From assembly GCA_020350285.1 (NCBI GenBank), contig CP070708.1, positions 2,122,644 through 2,162,154 on the forward strand: a stretch of 39,511 bases of DNA, given 5' to 3'. The position numbers and the translations under genes were made by a program. This DNA comes from Anaerolineaceae bacterium (GTDB lineage: Bacteria > Chloroflexota > Anaerolineae > Anaerolineales > E44-bin32). The notes below the pieces were generated by a model. That model searched no databases, was not told where the DNA came from, and was given only the letters and a program-made list of their open reading frames with translations. Each line of letters opens with the position of its first letter. Position 1 is the stretch's first letter. This document shows, piece after piece, positions 18,949 to 27,733 of this stretch.

Positions 18949-19001
18949 AACCCCACGAGGAATGTGGCATCTGCTTCGTTTAGCAATCATCACGTGGGGT
19001 T
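18949..19001 (+). promoter_or_regulatory. Leader hairpin ahead of the Etf/HdrD-like unit
   Basis: Arms AACCCCACG (18949-18957) and CGTGGGGTT (18993-19001) form a nine-base stem around a 35-base loop, followed by TCTTTATTTT and then the GGAGGAG ribosome-binding site of the first gene at 19029. The stem plus T-rich run resembles an intrinsic terminator placed in the 5' leader, as in attenuators or riboswitch expression platforms. Confidence 0.5.
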
Positions 19002-19028
19002 TCTTTATTTTGATGGAGGAGATACACC

Positions 19029-20252
19029 ATGACAGGACCAATGGCACTCGATACCTCCAAGGAATTCCTTAATCAATTGATCACCGCTACACCGGATGGG
19101 GAACGAATCCGATTATGTCTCCAATGCGGAGCTTGCAGCGGAGCGTGTCCGTTTGGCTTTGTGATGAAGTTCCCCCCTCATGGAATGATCGCAGCCTTAC
19201 GGGCGGGTATGCTTGACACTTTGGTGGACACCGATACGTCTTGGATGTGCGTCTCGTGCTACGCTTGCACCCAGGTTTGTCCGGCGAAGATCCCTGTCAC
19301 AGCTGGCCTGACGACACGGATAAAAGAGGAGATGCTGCTTGCCGGTAACGTCCCCTCCGAGCTTCAGGATGCCCTCGAGAAAGCCCAGCGATATGATAAT
19401 CCTCTGGGTGAGTCCCCACGGAAGCGAGCTGAATGGGCGAGCGGATTTGAGCCCGAGATCCCGATTATGGCCAAAGCCAAACGCCCGGTGGACGTACTGT
19501 GGTTTGTCGGCGATTATCCCTCCTATCACGCAGGGGTTATCCCGTCAACGAAAGCCATGGCAAAAATTCTCCAAGCCCTGGATGTTGATTTTGGGATCCT
19601 GGGTCCCGAGGAGGTCAGCGATGGCGATTCGGTTCGGCTAGCGGGTGAGAGTGGATTATTTGAGATGCTAGCCGAGAAGAATGCCAAGGCGTTCGATAAA
19701 TATGAATTCAACGAGATCATCACGACCGACCCACACGCCTTCAACGCCATTAAGAACGAATACCCCAACCTCGAGATCTCTTATCCAGTCCGCCATTACA
19801 CACAATTCCTCGCCGAGCGGCTCGATCAGCTTGAAAAGTTGATGAAAAAGAGTATTGAGGCGACTGTGGCGTTCCACGATCCCTGCTATTTAGGTCGGGT
19901 CAATGGGATATTCGAAGAACCGCGACAGTTGCTGCAAGCCATTCCTGGGGTGGAGCTCGTGGAGATGGCTCACCAGCGCGAAAACAGCTTATGTTGCGGA
20001 GGCGGTGGTGGTGGGATGTGGTTGGATGGTTTCCAATGGGAAAAGGCCGAAGTCAGAATCTCTGAGTGGCGGGTGCGTGAAGCCATCTCTGCAGTTGGGA
20101 CGGATGAAAACGGCACACGTATTCTGGCTGTCGCTTGCCCATACGAACCGCCGAGGTTTGAAGACGCAACTAAAACAGTTCCCGGAGCTGCGGGGTTAAT
20201 TGTGAAGGATATCGTTGAACTGATCGCAGAAGCCATGGGCTTGGAGGGGTGA
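19029..20252 (+). CDS. Soluble HdrD-like Fe-S protein (two ferredoxin clusters plus CCG domains)
   Basis: A 407-residue cytosolic protein. Residues 30-40 (CLQCGACSGAC) and 74-84 (CVSCYACTQVC) hold two [4Fe-4S] motifs of the HdrC/GlpC type. Two CCG-like domains follow. The first is degenerate: its expected cysteines are replaced by TTDPHAFNAIKNEYPN. The second keeps HDPCYLGR, LCCGGGGGG and ACPYEP, so one non-cubane or similar cluster could form, although the last Cys of the usual CPxC is absent. Its C-terminal two thirds are paralogous to the end of the membrane protein four genes on (shared WFVGDYxSYHA, KNEYP, IVKD(I/L)). Start at 19029 has GGAGGAG. It begins the etf unit and probably passes electrons to or from Etf. 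Confidence 0.85.
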   Translation: MTGPMALDTSKEFLNQLITATPDGERIRLCLQCGACSGACPFGFVMKFPPHGMIAALRAGMLDTLVDTDTSWMCVSCYACTQVCPAKIPVTAGLTTRIKEEMLLAGNVPSELQDALEKAQRYDNPLGESPRKRAEWASGFEPEIPIMAKAKRPVDVLWFVGDYPSYHAGVIPSTKAMAKILQALDVDFGILGPEEVSDGDSVRLAGESGLFEMLAEKNAKAFDKYEFNEIITTDPHAFNAIKNEYPNLEISYPVRHYTQFLAERLDQLEKLMKKSIEATVAFHDPCYLGRVNGIFEEPRQLLQAIPGVELVEMAHQRENSLCCGGGGGGMWLDGFQWEKAEVRISEWRVREAISAVGTDENGTRILAVACPYEPPRFEDATKTVPGAAGLIVKDIVELIAEAMGLEG

Positions 20253-20256
20253 GAAG

Positions 20257-21021
20257 ATGAACATTGTGGTGCTGGTCAAGCTTGTACCAGATCTCGTCGA
20301 AGAACTTGAGATCGATTCGAGCGGGGCGACACTAGATACAACTTTCATGCGTATGATCATCAATGAGCCAGACGAGCACGCCCTCGAACAGGCGATCATC
20401 CTCAAGGAACGTGAGGGCGGAGAGGTCACGGTTCTGGGACCCGCGATTGAGGACATCGATGGCGTCCTATTTACGGCATTTGCCAAAGGCTCAGATCGCC
20501 TGATCAAGCTTGTAGACGGGTTTGAACTCGAGGTGAACAATCATGCCCTGGCACGTGCTTTTACCTCGGTAATTCGTGAACTCAATCCTGATCTCGTTCT
20601 AACAGGTGTCCAAGCCCATAACGATCTCGATGGATCGTTGGGACCTTTAGTGGCGGAATACCTTGGAATGTCCTACGTCGGCTACGTATCTGGCGTGACC
20701 TCATCCGGAGATAAGCTTACCGTGCGGAAAGAATATCCGGGTGGGCTGATCGGCGAAATGGAGGTCGCAATACCAGCTGTTCTTGGTATCCAGTCAGCGG
20801 AACAACCGCCACGCTATGTGGCCATCAGCAAGGTCCGTCAGGCGATGAAAACCGCGACCATTGATGAACAAACACTTACAGAATTGGATCCCAGCGGCGG
20901 TCCAACGGTCTCTCAGATGTTCCAACCGCAGGTAGGTGAACGGGCGGAGATGATCGAAGGGGACATCGACCAAATTGCGGCCAAACTCGTTGAATTATTC
21001 GGGGATTTAGGCGTCGTCTGA
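20257..21021 (+). CDS. etfB: Electron transfer flavoprotein beta subunit
   Basis: A 254-residue EtfB of normal length beginning MNIVVLVKLVPD, with NEPDEHALEQAIILKE and the signature region DLVLTGVQAHNDLDGSLGPLVAEYLGMSYV. It carries the AMP or second flavin site and pairs with EtfA to accept electrons from acyl-CoA dehydrogenases. It starts four bases after the HdrD-like gene and ends 31 bases before etfA. Whether this Etf bifurcates cannot be settled by eye; its genetic link to a membrane DUF224-type oxidoreductase suggests a quinone-reducing role. Confidence 0.95.
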   Translation: MNIVVLVKLVPDLVEELEIDSSGATLDTTFMRMIINEPDEHALEQAIILKEREGGEVTVLGPAIEDIDGVLFTAFAKGSDRLIKLVDGFELEVNNHALARAFTSVIRELNPDLVLTGVQAHNDLDGSLGPLVAEYLGMSYVGYVSGVTSSGDKLTVRKEYPGGLIGEMEVAIPAVLGIQSAEQPPRYVAISKVRQAMKTATIDEQTLTELDPSGGPTVSQMFQPQVGERAEMIEGDIDQIAAKLVELFGDLGVV

Positions 21022-21052
21022 TCCCGGGAATCAATCGTCCACGGAGGTAGCG

Positions 21053-22018
21053 ATGGGTGACAACATCTATGTCGTCATTGAACACCTGCAAGGCCAGGTG
21101 AGCGAAATTTCTTACGTAATGTTAGCTGCGGGTCGCGCTCTAGCTAGTGGAATTGGTGGAGAACTGGTCGCGATACTGCTAGGCCACCAGGCACAGAACC
21201 TCGCCGGGGATTTAGCTGCGGATCGGGTCTTGTATATGGACGACCCTGCGCTGGCTGAATTTACGCCCGATGCCTATCAGCTGGCTTTAGCTGAGTTAAT
21301 TAAGACGGATACACCGCGCGCGGTCTTGCTAGGGGACACATCCGTTGGTGCGGAAGTAGCTGGTGCCCTTTCCGTTCGCTTGGAAATTCCCCTGGTCAGT
21401 CGCTGCAGCAGTGTCCATGCAAAAGAGGGAACCCCTAAGTTCGTCAGTCAGATCTGTGGTGGCAAGATCATGGCCGAGGGCGATTTACCAGGTCCTACAG
21501 CTTTGGTGACGATGGTCCCTGGTGACTTCAAGGCAGAAGAAGGACAAAGTGACCAACCAGCCGAGGTGACCTCGATCCCGGCCCCGTCATTTGACGATCT
21601 TAAGGTTACGCTGAAGCAATACATCGAACCTGAAGTTGGAGATGTAGACATCTCCACTGAGCCGATCCTGATCGCTGTGGGGCGTGGAATTCAACAAGAA
21701 GCCAATCTAGAGCTGGCTGAGGAATTAGCGGCAGCACTGGGTGGCACGATATGCGCCTCCCGTCCTGTGGTGGATCAAGGCTGGTTACCCATCAGCAGAC
21801 TAGTGGGTAAATCAGGCAAGAGTGTCAAACCAAAATTATTCCTCGCGATCGGCATCAGCGGTGCTCCTGAGCACGTTGAAGCCGTGACGGGTAGCGAGAC
21901 AATCATCGCCATCAACACCGATCCAGCAGCACCAATCTTCGATATTGCGAAGTATGGAGCTAATGTAGACCTATTTGAATTGGTACCGGCCTTAACCGAA
22001 CAACTGCAGGGTTCTTAG
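21053..22018 (+). CDS. etfA: Electron transfer flavoprotein alpha subunit
   Basis: A 321-residue EtfA with GGAGG seven bases before the ATG. The N-terminal domain holds VVIEHLQGQVSEISYVMLAAGRALA, and residues ~195-321 are the FAD domain with ASRPVVDQGWLPISRLVGKSG, LFLAIGISGAPEHVEA and IIAINTDPAAPIFDIAKYG, all expected contacts for FAD. It partners with EtfB. It is followed at 22 bases by the membrane cytochrome b/HdrD-like fusion, the probable next electron carrier. Confidence 0.95.
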   Translation: MGDNIYVVIEHLQGQVSEISYVMLAAGRALASGIGGELVAILLGHQAQNLAGDLAADRVLYMDDPALAEFTPDAYQLALAELIKTDTPRAVLLGDTSVGAEVAGALSVRLEIPLVSRCSSVHAKEGTPKFVSQICGGKIMAEGDLPGPTALVTMVPGDFKAEEGQSDQPAEVTSIPAPSFDDLKVTLKQYIEPEVGDVDISTEPILIAVGRGIQQEANLELAEELAAALGGTICASRPVVDQGWLPISRLVGKSGKSVKPKLFLAIGISGAPEHVEAVTGSETIIAINTDPAAPIFDIAKYGANVDLFELVPALTEQLQGS

Positions 22019-22040
22019 TAGTTAGCGGACGGGAGGCAGC

Positions 22041-24026
22041 ATGCCAATCCGGGAGACCTTCTGGAACATCCCTCATTGGGCGGAGATCGGGCAGTATGTA
22101 TTAGGACTGCTGACATTCTTGATTCTCGTGTATGGGATATGGCGTCACATACGACGATGGAAATTGGACAAATCAGTGCTCAGGCCTGGTCAATGGGGTA
22201 AACGCCTTACCAATCTCTTTACCCAAGCTCTGGTTCAATTACGAACGTTAAAGGATATCTATCCAGGCATTATGCACTTTACCATCTTCTGGGGGACCAT
22301 AGCCCTTCTCATTGGAACAGCGTTGGCCACCATCGACTGGGATGTGACCCACCTACTCTTCGATTTTCAGTTCCTTGTCGGTGTTGTTTACAACCTTTTT
22401 GAGGTCATCCTTGATATCTTTGGATTGTTGTTAATCGTTGGCATCGCGCTGGCTATCTACCGGCGATATATTTCCCGCCCTGCTCGTTTACAGGATTTCC
22501 CTGAACCGGGCCTCGGCACAGAAGATGCTTTTATCCTCGTCATGCTGACACTGATTGCCATTTCAGGCTATCTGGTGGAGGGGCTTCGTATCGCGGTCAC
22601 CCAACCCGAATGGGCAGCCTGGTCACCAGTGGGCAACGTATTGGCATCGCTCTTCATCGCGATCGGTGATCCAACCAATCAGACGTTGCATCTTGTCCTA
22701 TGGATCTTCCACATCGTGATCTCCTTCGTAATGATTGCAGCTATCCCCTACACCAAACTATTTCACCTGTTAGCAGCACCAGTGAATATCTTCTTTAGCT
22801 CTTTAGAACCGGTCGGAGCGCTCGCCCCAGCGCGTTATACCAGCGGTCCGGGTGTAGAGAAGATGAGTGATTTCACCTGGAACCAGATCCTTAATTTCGA
22901 AAGCTGTACTCGCTGTGGTCGCTGTCAGGACCAATGCCCGGCTCATATCAGCGGTGCAGCTTTATCCCCGAGGGATGTCATCATCAAGTTAGGGATGCAG
23001 GTCTGGGAACCGGAGAACGGAAAATCGCTACACGGTGATGTGATCTCCGCAGAAGAGTTGTGGGCTTGTACAACTTGCCTGGCTTGTGTCGATGTCTGTC
23101 CAGTATTCATCAACCAACTGTGGTCAATTGTGGACATGCGTCGCTTTCTGGTTGATGAAGGACAGATTGACGCTATGCTACAAGACGCGCTAGCTAATTT
23201 GGGGCGCTATGGCAACTCCTTTGGTCAATCAGAGCGGATGCGTGCCAAGTGGACCCAACCGATCGAACCTAAGATCAAAGATGCCCGTAAAGAACCGGTG
23301 GATTACCTCTGGTTCGTTGGGGACTATGCTTCATACCATGCCAGTCTCACGGATATCACTCGCATGACGAGCGAGGTATTCAAAAAAGCCGGTCTGGATT
23401 ACGGCATCCTCTATGAAGGCGAAAAGAATTCCGGCAATGATGCACGCCGAGCTGGTGAAGAGGGTCTCTTCGAAATGATGGTCGAGGAGAATGTGGCAAC
23501 ATTCGAAAGTTGTGAGTTCAAAGCCATCGTTACCACCGATCCCCATACGTATAACACCTTGAAGAATGAATACCCAGCCGAAGTGAATGGGGATAAACCG
23601 ATCCTGCATTATTCTGAACTGCTGGACCAACTGATTACGTCCGGTAAACTTGAGTTGAGCAAGAAACTTAACTACAAGGTCACATATCACGATCCCTGCT
23701 ACTTGGGCCGCTACAACAAGATCTTTGACGCACCACGGCGTGTAATCGAGGCCACTGGATGCACCATTGTCGAGATGCCTCGCCATCGCGATCAAGCCCT
23801 CTGTTGCGGTGCGGGTGGCGGACGGATCTGGATGGACGAGATCGAAGTCGAGGAGCGACCCAGCGAAGCGCGCATCCATGAAGCCGTAGGGTTGGGCGAT
23901 GTGCAGGTTTTCGCCGTCACATGTCCCAAGGACGTCACCATGTATCAAGATGCGGTTAAGACCACAGGACATGAGGATCGTCTTGTCGTCAAGGATCTGA
24001 TCGAATTGGTTCACGAGGCGCTATGA
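22041..24026 (+). CDS. Membrane Etf:menaquinone oxidoreductase-type protein (cytochrome b + HdrD-like fusion, DUF224)
   Basis: A 661-residue fusion with GGGAGG ahead of the ATG. The N-terminal ~270 residues have about six membrane helices of the NarI/HdrE cytochrome b type with helix histidines (for example His79, His217, His224) that could bind heme b. Next come two [4Fe-4S] motifs (Cys289/292/295/299 and Cys343/346/349/353), then a degenerate CCG domain (TTDPHTYNTLKNEYP) and a second CCG domain (HDPCYLGR, LCCGAGGG, TCPKD). DUF224 proteins of this layout beside etfAB act as Etf:(methyl)menaquinone oxidoreductases in syntrophic fatty-acid oxidisers. The same role is proposed here by homology and context. 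Confidence 0.88.
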   Translation: MPIRETFWNIPHWAEIGQYVLGLLTFLILVYGIWRHIRRWKLDKSVLRPGQWGKRLTNLFTQALVQLRTLKDIYPGIMHFTIFWGTIALLIGTALATIDWDVTHLLFDFQFLVGVVYNLFEVILDIFGLLLIVGIALAIYRRYISRPARLQDFPEPGLGTEDAFILVMLTLIAISGYLVEGLRIAVTQPEWAAWSPVGNVLASLFIAIGDPTNQTLHLVLWIFHIVISFVMIAAIPYTKLFHLLAAPVNIFFSSLEPVGALAPARYTSGPGVEKMSDFTWNQILNFESCTRCGRCQDQCPAHISGAALSPRDVIIKLGMQVWEPENGKSLHGDVISAEELWACTTCLACVDVCPVFINQLWSIVDMRRFLVDEGQIDAMLQDALANLGRYGNSFGQSERMRAKWTQPIEPKIKDARKEPVDYLWFVGDYASYHASLTDITRMTSEVFKKAGLDYGILYEGEKNSGNDARRAGEEGLFEMMVEENVATFESCEFKAIVTTDPHTYNTLKNEYPAEVNGDKPILHYSELLDQLITSGKLELSKKLNYKVTYHDPCYLGRYNKIFDAPRRVIEATGCTIVEMPRHRDQALCCGAGGGRIWMDEIEVEERPSEARIHEAVGLGDVQVFAVTCPKDVTMYQDAVKTTGHEDRLVVKDLIELVHEAL

Positions 24027-24044
24027 GGGAGCAGGCAACCACCG

Positions 24045-24518
24045 ATGACACCTGAAACCGTGCTCCAGGCATTGAAGACAATAGAATTCACCAAGGATCT
24101 GGAGCAACAGCATTTAGAGAAACTTGCCACGATCGCCACTCATGTGACTTTCTCTGAAGGTTCGACCATCTTCAGGGAAGGAGACGCAAGTGAGTTAGTT
24201 TACTTGATCGAGAAAGGGCAAGTATCGCTTGTGACACAGGTGCCTGGTCATGGTCAAGTAACGATCATCACAATCGGTCCGGGTCAGCTCCTGGGTTGGT
24301 CTTCTTTGTTTCCTCCCAAAACCAAAACAGCTGGAGCACAGACTTTAGAGCCCACAAAGGTTATCGCCATCAACGCCACCCAACTTCGAGAACTGTGCCA
24401 GACAGATCCCAGCCTGGGAAATAGCATCATGTGGCGTGTAGCAGAGGTCATCTCAGATCGACTTCGAGCTGCCCGTGTTCAGTATTTGGATATTTTTGGA
24501 CCGACCAGCAAGAGATGA
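24045..24518 (+). CDS. Stand-alone cyclic-nucleotide-binding-fold protein (no DNA-binding domain)
   Basis: A 157-residue protein with a single Crp-type cNMP-binding domain: EGSTIFREGDASELVYLIEKGQVSLV, ITIGPGQLLGWSSLFPPKTKTAGAQTLEPTKVIAI, then a C-helix. There is no helix-turn-helix after it. The phosphate-binding cassette does not match the canonical cAMP motif (usual GE.A and RxA residues are not evident), so the ligand is uncertain. It ends the etf/membrane oxidoreductase unit, 18 bases after it, and a related protein ends the Hdr-Mvh unit. It may tune activity of the electron-transfer complex rather than transcription (inference). Confidence 0.82.
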   Translation: MTPETVLQALKTIEFTKDLEQQHLEKLATIATHVTFSEGSTIFREGDASELVYLIEKGQVSLVTQVPGHGQVTIITIGPGQLLGWSSLFPPKTKTAGAQTLEPTKVIAINATQLRELCQTDPSLGNSIMWRVAEVISDRLRAARVQYLDIFGPTSKR

Positions 24519-24593
24519 GCCTGGTGAAGAATGGGCTCAAACTTATGTGTAAACAATTTTGGAGATTGTGCCAGTAATAGCTAAAGGTTACCG

Positions 24594-26579
24594 ATGAGTG
24601 ACTGGTTTGCAAGACTGGGTGATGAAGGTAGATTCCGCTTTAGGATACCGATCGCCACAAAGCTTATCCTGAGCTTTCTCCTAATCATCACTCTCATAAG
24701 TGCTGTTTTTGTCGTTGTGGGGATTAGGCTTATTGGTGATCGTATCGTTGCTGAGGCACAGGAGAAGGTACGTTACGATCTCAATGCAGCGCGAGAAATT
24801 TATTTAAACAAATTAGGGCATATTGACAATGTCGTTCGATTTTCTGCAGACAGGTTTTTCTTAATCAATTCCCTACTATCCGGAAACATTGGATTGGCCA
24901 CTGACGAACTGACGAAGATCAAAAATCGGGAAGGGTTGGATATATTAACCGTCACTGACGCATCTGGAAAGGTCCTATTAAGAACCAACAACGTAGATTA
25001 TTTCCAAGATGATCAAAGTGACGATGAACTCGTCAGTGCGGTTTTATTCCAAGGAGAACCTGTCTCTGCCACATCTATCGTGCCCGATCATGAATTGAGC
25101 AGGGAGTCTCCAGTCCTTGCCGAGATGGCATGTTGCGAGGTCATTGACACACCATTAGCAAGGGTTAGGGATGAAACGGAAATAACTGATGGCATGATGT
25201 TGAAAGCAGCGGCGCCGGTATTTGATTATGAAAACAACTTGATCGGAGTGTTATACGGCGGTGTCTTACTCAACAAAAACTTCGAGATCGTGGACAAGAT
25301 CAAACAAACAGTCTTCGAAGATGTCATTTACGATGAAAGGGACCTCGGGACAGCGACTATCTTTCAAGACGATGTGAGGATATCGACCAATGTGAGAAAC
25401 ACGGACGGTTCAAGAGCCATCGGAACACGTGTTTCGGAGGAAGTTTTTATCCAGGTCGTAAAAGAGGGTAAACCTTGGACTGGGCGAGCCTACGTAGTCA
25501 ACGATTGGTACATCACGGCTTATGAACCCATCCGGAACATTAACAACGAGATCATCGGCATCCTCTATGTCGGGGAACTAGAACAGAAATATGTTGACAT
25601 TCAGAGGCAGACCGTCCTTGCCTTCTTGGCGATCACCCTTTTAGGTGCTCTGGCTGCGATGAGTTTAGCCTATGTAATTTCACGAAGAATATCGATACCC
25701 ATCAGGGAATTGGCATCCGCATCGAGGGAGATCGAACAAGGCAACTTGGATGCTGAAGTTGAGATTGTTGGAAGCGATGAATTAGGGGAACTGGCGGAAA
25801 CGTTTAATGCCATGGCATCCGCGTTGAAAGAGAGGGACAAGCAATTAATGGAGTTCACCCAAAGCAAAATCATGGAGTCTGAGAGGTTGGCCCTCATTGG
25901 TCAGATAGCTGCCAATGTAGCGCATGAATTAAATAATCCACTCCAGGGGATCGTCACATACTCGCACCTTCTCTTGGAAAAGATGCCCAGCGAGAATTCA
26001 GCGAGGGAATCATTAAATAAGATCGTCATCCAAGCTAATCGATGCAGAGACATTATTCGAGGATTGTTAGATTTTTCACGGCAGAGAAAACCCGATAAGA
26101 CAATTTGCGACATCAATTCAGTCTTGGATGAATGTGTCGCCCTAATTGAGAATCAGGCTTTATTCCATAACATCGAAATCACGAAGCAGTTCGAGGAAGA
26201 CCTCCCGATGGTCGTGGTAGATCCTTCACAAATGCAGCAAGTCTTCATGAATATGATCATCAATGCTGCAGAGGCCATGGAGGATAGCGGGTATTTGGAA
26301 TTGGTTACCAGGTTCGTTCCGGACGAAGAACTCATAGCAATAGAAATCACCGATTCAGGACAAGGGATCTCCGAAGAAAACGTAGAGAAGCTTTTTGATC
26401 CCTTCTTTACAACAAAAGAGGTGGGACACGGAACTGGTCTGGGATTGGCCATTAGCTACGGAATCATCAAGGAACATGAGGGAACCATTTCAGTTGATAC
26501 CGAACTCGGACATGGAACCACCTTTCTCATCCAACTGCCCATGAAAACAGTCGAAGAGGGTTCAGATGGTAGAAGATAA
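24594..26579 (+). CDS. Membrane histidine kinase with extracytoplasmic Cache domain and HAMP
   Basis: A 661-residue sensor kinase. Membrane helix 1 is at ~22-45, a long Cache-type sensor domain spans ~46-340 (ending GRAYVVNDWYITAYEPIRNINNEIIGILYVG), helix 2 is at ~342-364, HAMP at ~365-417, and the dimerisation domain has ANVAHELNNPLQGIVTY with phospho-acceptor His444. The ATPase domain carries the N box MNMIINAAEAM, DSGQGIS, LFDPFFTTKEVGHGTGLGL. A short linker of 75 bases follows the cNMP-fold gene. The C-terminus overlaps the next kinase gene by 14 bases, so the two are translationally linked. The ligand is unknown. Confidence 0.95.
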   Translation: MSDWFARLGDEGRFRFRIPIATKLILSFLLIITLISAVFVVVGIRLIGDRIVAEAQEKVRYDLNAAREIYLNKLGHIDNVVRFSADRFFLINSLLSGNIGLATDELTKIKNREGLDILTVTDASGKVLLRTNNVDYFQDDQSDDELVSAVLFQGEPVSATSIVPDHELSRESPVLAEMACCEVIDTPLARVRDETEITDGMMLKAAAPVFDYENNLIGVLYGGVLLNKNFEIVDKIKQTVFEDVIYDERDLGTATIFQDDVRISTNVRNTDGSRAIGTRVSEEVFIQVVKEGKPWTGRAYVVNDWYITAYEPIRNINNEIIGILYVGELEQKYVDIQRQTVLAFLAITLLGALAAMSLAYVISRRISIPIRELASASREIEQGNLDAEVEIVGSDELGELAETFNAMASALKERDKQLMEFTQSKIMESERLALIGQIAANVAHELNNPLQGIVTYSHLLLEKMPSENSARESLNKIVIQANRCRDIIRGLLDFSRQRKPDKTICDINSVLDECVALIENQALFHNIEITKQFEEDLPMVVVDPSQMQQVFMNMIINAAEAMEDSGYLELVTRFVPDEELIAIEITDSGQGISEENVEKLFDPFFTTKEVGHGTGLGLAISYGIIKEHEGTISVDTELGHGTTFLIQLPMKTVEEGSDGRR

Positions 26580-27678
26580 GTCCAAAATACTCATCATCGA
26601 TGATGAAGAAGTGGTTTTGGATTCCTGCACCCAAATCCTGGAAGGTGGCCCATATCAAGTCGCAACGGCTATGGATGGCACCTTTGGGTTGGAGCTTGTC
26701 CAGGAGTTCCATCCAGATGTCGTCTTTGTGGATCTAAAAATGCCGGGGATCCAAGGGTTTGAGGTGCTCGACAGAATCCATAGTTTCGATCCCACCATCG
26801 TGGCCATTGTCATCACAGGTTATGCAACCGTGAATTCGGCTGTTGAAGCGATCAAAAAAGGAGCTTACGATTTTCTTCCGAAACCTTTCACCCCCGACGA
26901 ATTTCGCGTGATCACACGCAGGGGTCTTGAAAGAAGGAAATTGGTAACGGAGACAACTGCGTTGAGAAGAGAAAGGGAGATGTTGAGGGATCAATTTGCC
27001 GCCATCCTCTCCCATGAACTCAAGTCTCCGATCAGCGCCGTTCAACAGAATCTGTTCGCATTGGAATCCCAATTATCTGATCAACTGGATGAGGAACAAA
27101 GCAACCGTATCACACGCATGAAGTCTTCCATTGATGATCTCTTGAAACTGATCCATACCTGGCTGCGCGTCGTTTCAGCGGATGCCGATATTCAGAAGAT
27201 CCAGGAGGATTTTCAACCGACATCGATTGAGTCTGTGATCACCAAAGCGATCGAGGGCGTCCAAACTCAATCTACCCGGAAAGACATCGAGATCCAAATT
27301 AAAATCGAGGAAACACTAAGGCCCACCCATGGAGACGAAATCACGCTTGTAGAAGCCTTGGTGAATCTACTAAGCAATGCGATCAAATATTCACGCATGG
27401 GAAGTAAGATTTTCGTTACCGCAGAAGATAAAGATGATGAAATTCTGATCTCTGTGGCAGACAGGGGTGTGGGTATTTCTGAAGAAGATCTGCCTTTCAT
27501 CTTTGGGGATTTCTATGTCGGAGAAGCAAGCCCCGATGGAGAGAGAGGCAGCGGATTGGGATTAGGTATTACCAAACGTATCGTTGAAGCCCACAATGGA
27601 TCGATATCCGTAGATAGCGCTTTAGGTAAAGGGAGCACTTTTGTGATCCATTTGCCTTTGGTGACGCCAAATCGTTAA
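26566..27678 (+). CDS. Hybrid receiver-histidine kinase (soluble)
   Basis: A 370-residue cytosolic protein with an N-terminal receiver domain (phospho-acceptor Asp56 in FVDLKMPG, Thr84, Lys106 in LPKPF) followed by a HisKA domain with His150 in AAILSHELKSPISAV and an ATPase domain (LVNLLSNAIKYS, DRGVGIS, GSGLGLGITKRIV). The receiver resembles NtrC-type receivers (AIVITGYATVNSAVEAIKKGAYDFLPKPF). It probably receives phosphate from the preceding Cache kinase and passes it to the following receiver. A small CCCGC/GCGGG hairpin follows at 27685-27700. Confidence 0.93.
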   Translation: MVEDKSKILIIDDEEVVLDSCTQILEGGPYQVATAMDGTFGLELVQEFHPDVVFVDLKMPGIQGFEVLDRIHSFDPTIVAIVITGYATVNSAVEAIKKGAYDFLPKPFTPDEFRVITRRGLERRKLVTETTALRREREMLRDQFAAILSHELKSPISAVQQNLFALESQLSDQLDEEQSNRITRMKSSIDDLLKLIHTWLRVVSADADIQKIQEDFQPTSIESVITKAIEGVQTQSTRKDIEIQIKIEETLRPTHGDEITLVEALVNLLSNAIKYSRMGSKIFVTAEDKDDEILISVADRGVGISEEDLPFIFGDFYVGEASPDGERGSGLGLGITKRIVEAHNGSISVDSALGKGSTFVIHLPLVTPNR

Positions 27679-27733
27679 GATGAACCCGCCAAGGAGCGGG
27701 TATCTCAGAAAACAATAAGGAAGGAGTTCTCAA

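Noticed and set aside
18853-19047. 64-codon minus-strand frame
   Set aside because: It overlaps the leader hairpin and the start of a well-supported gene on the other strand.
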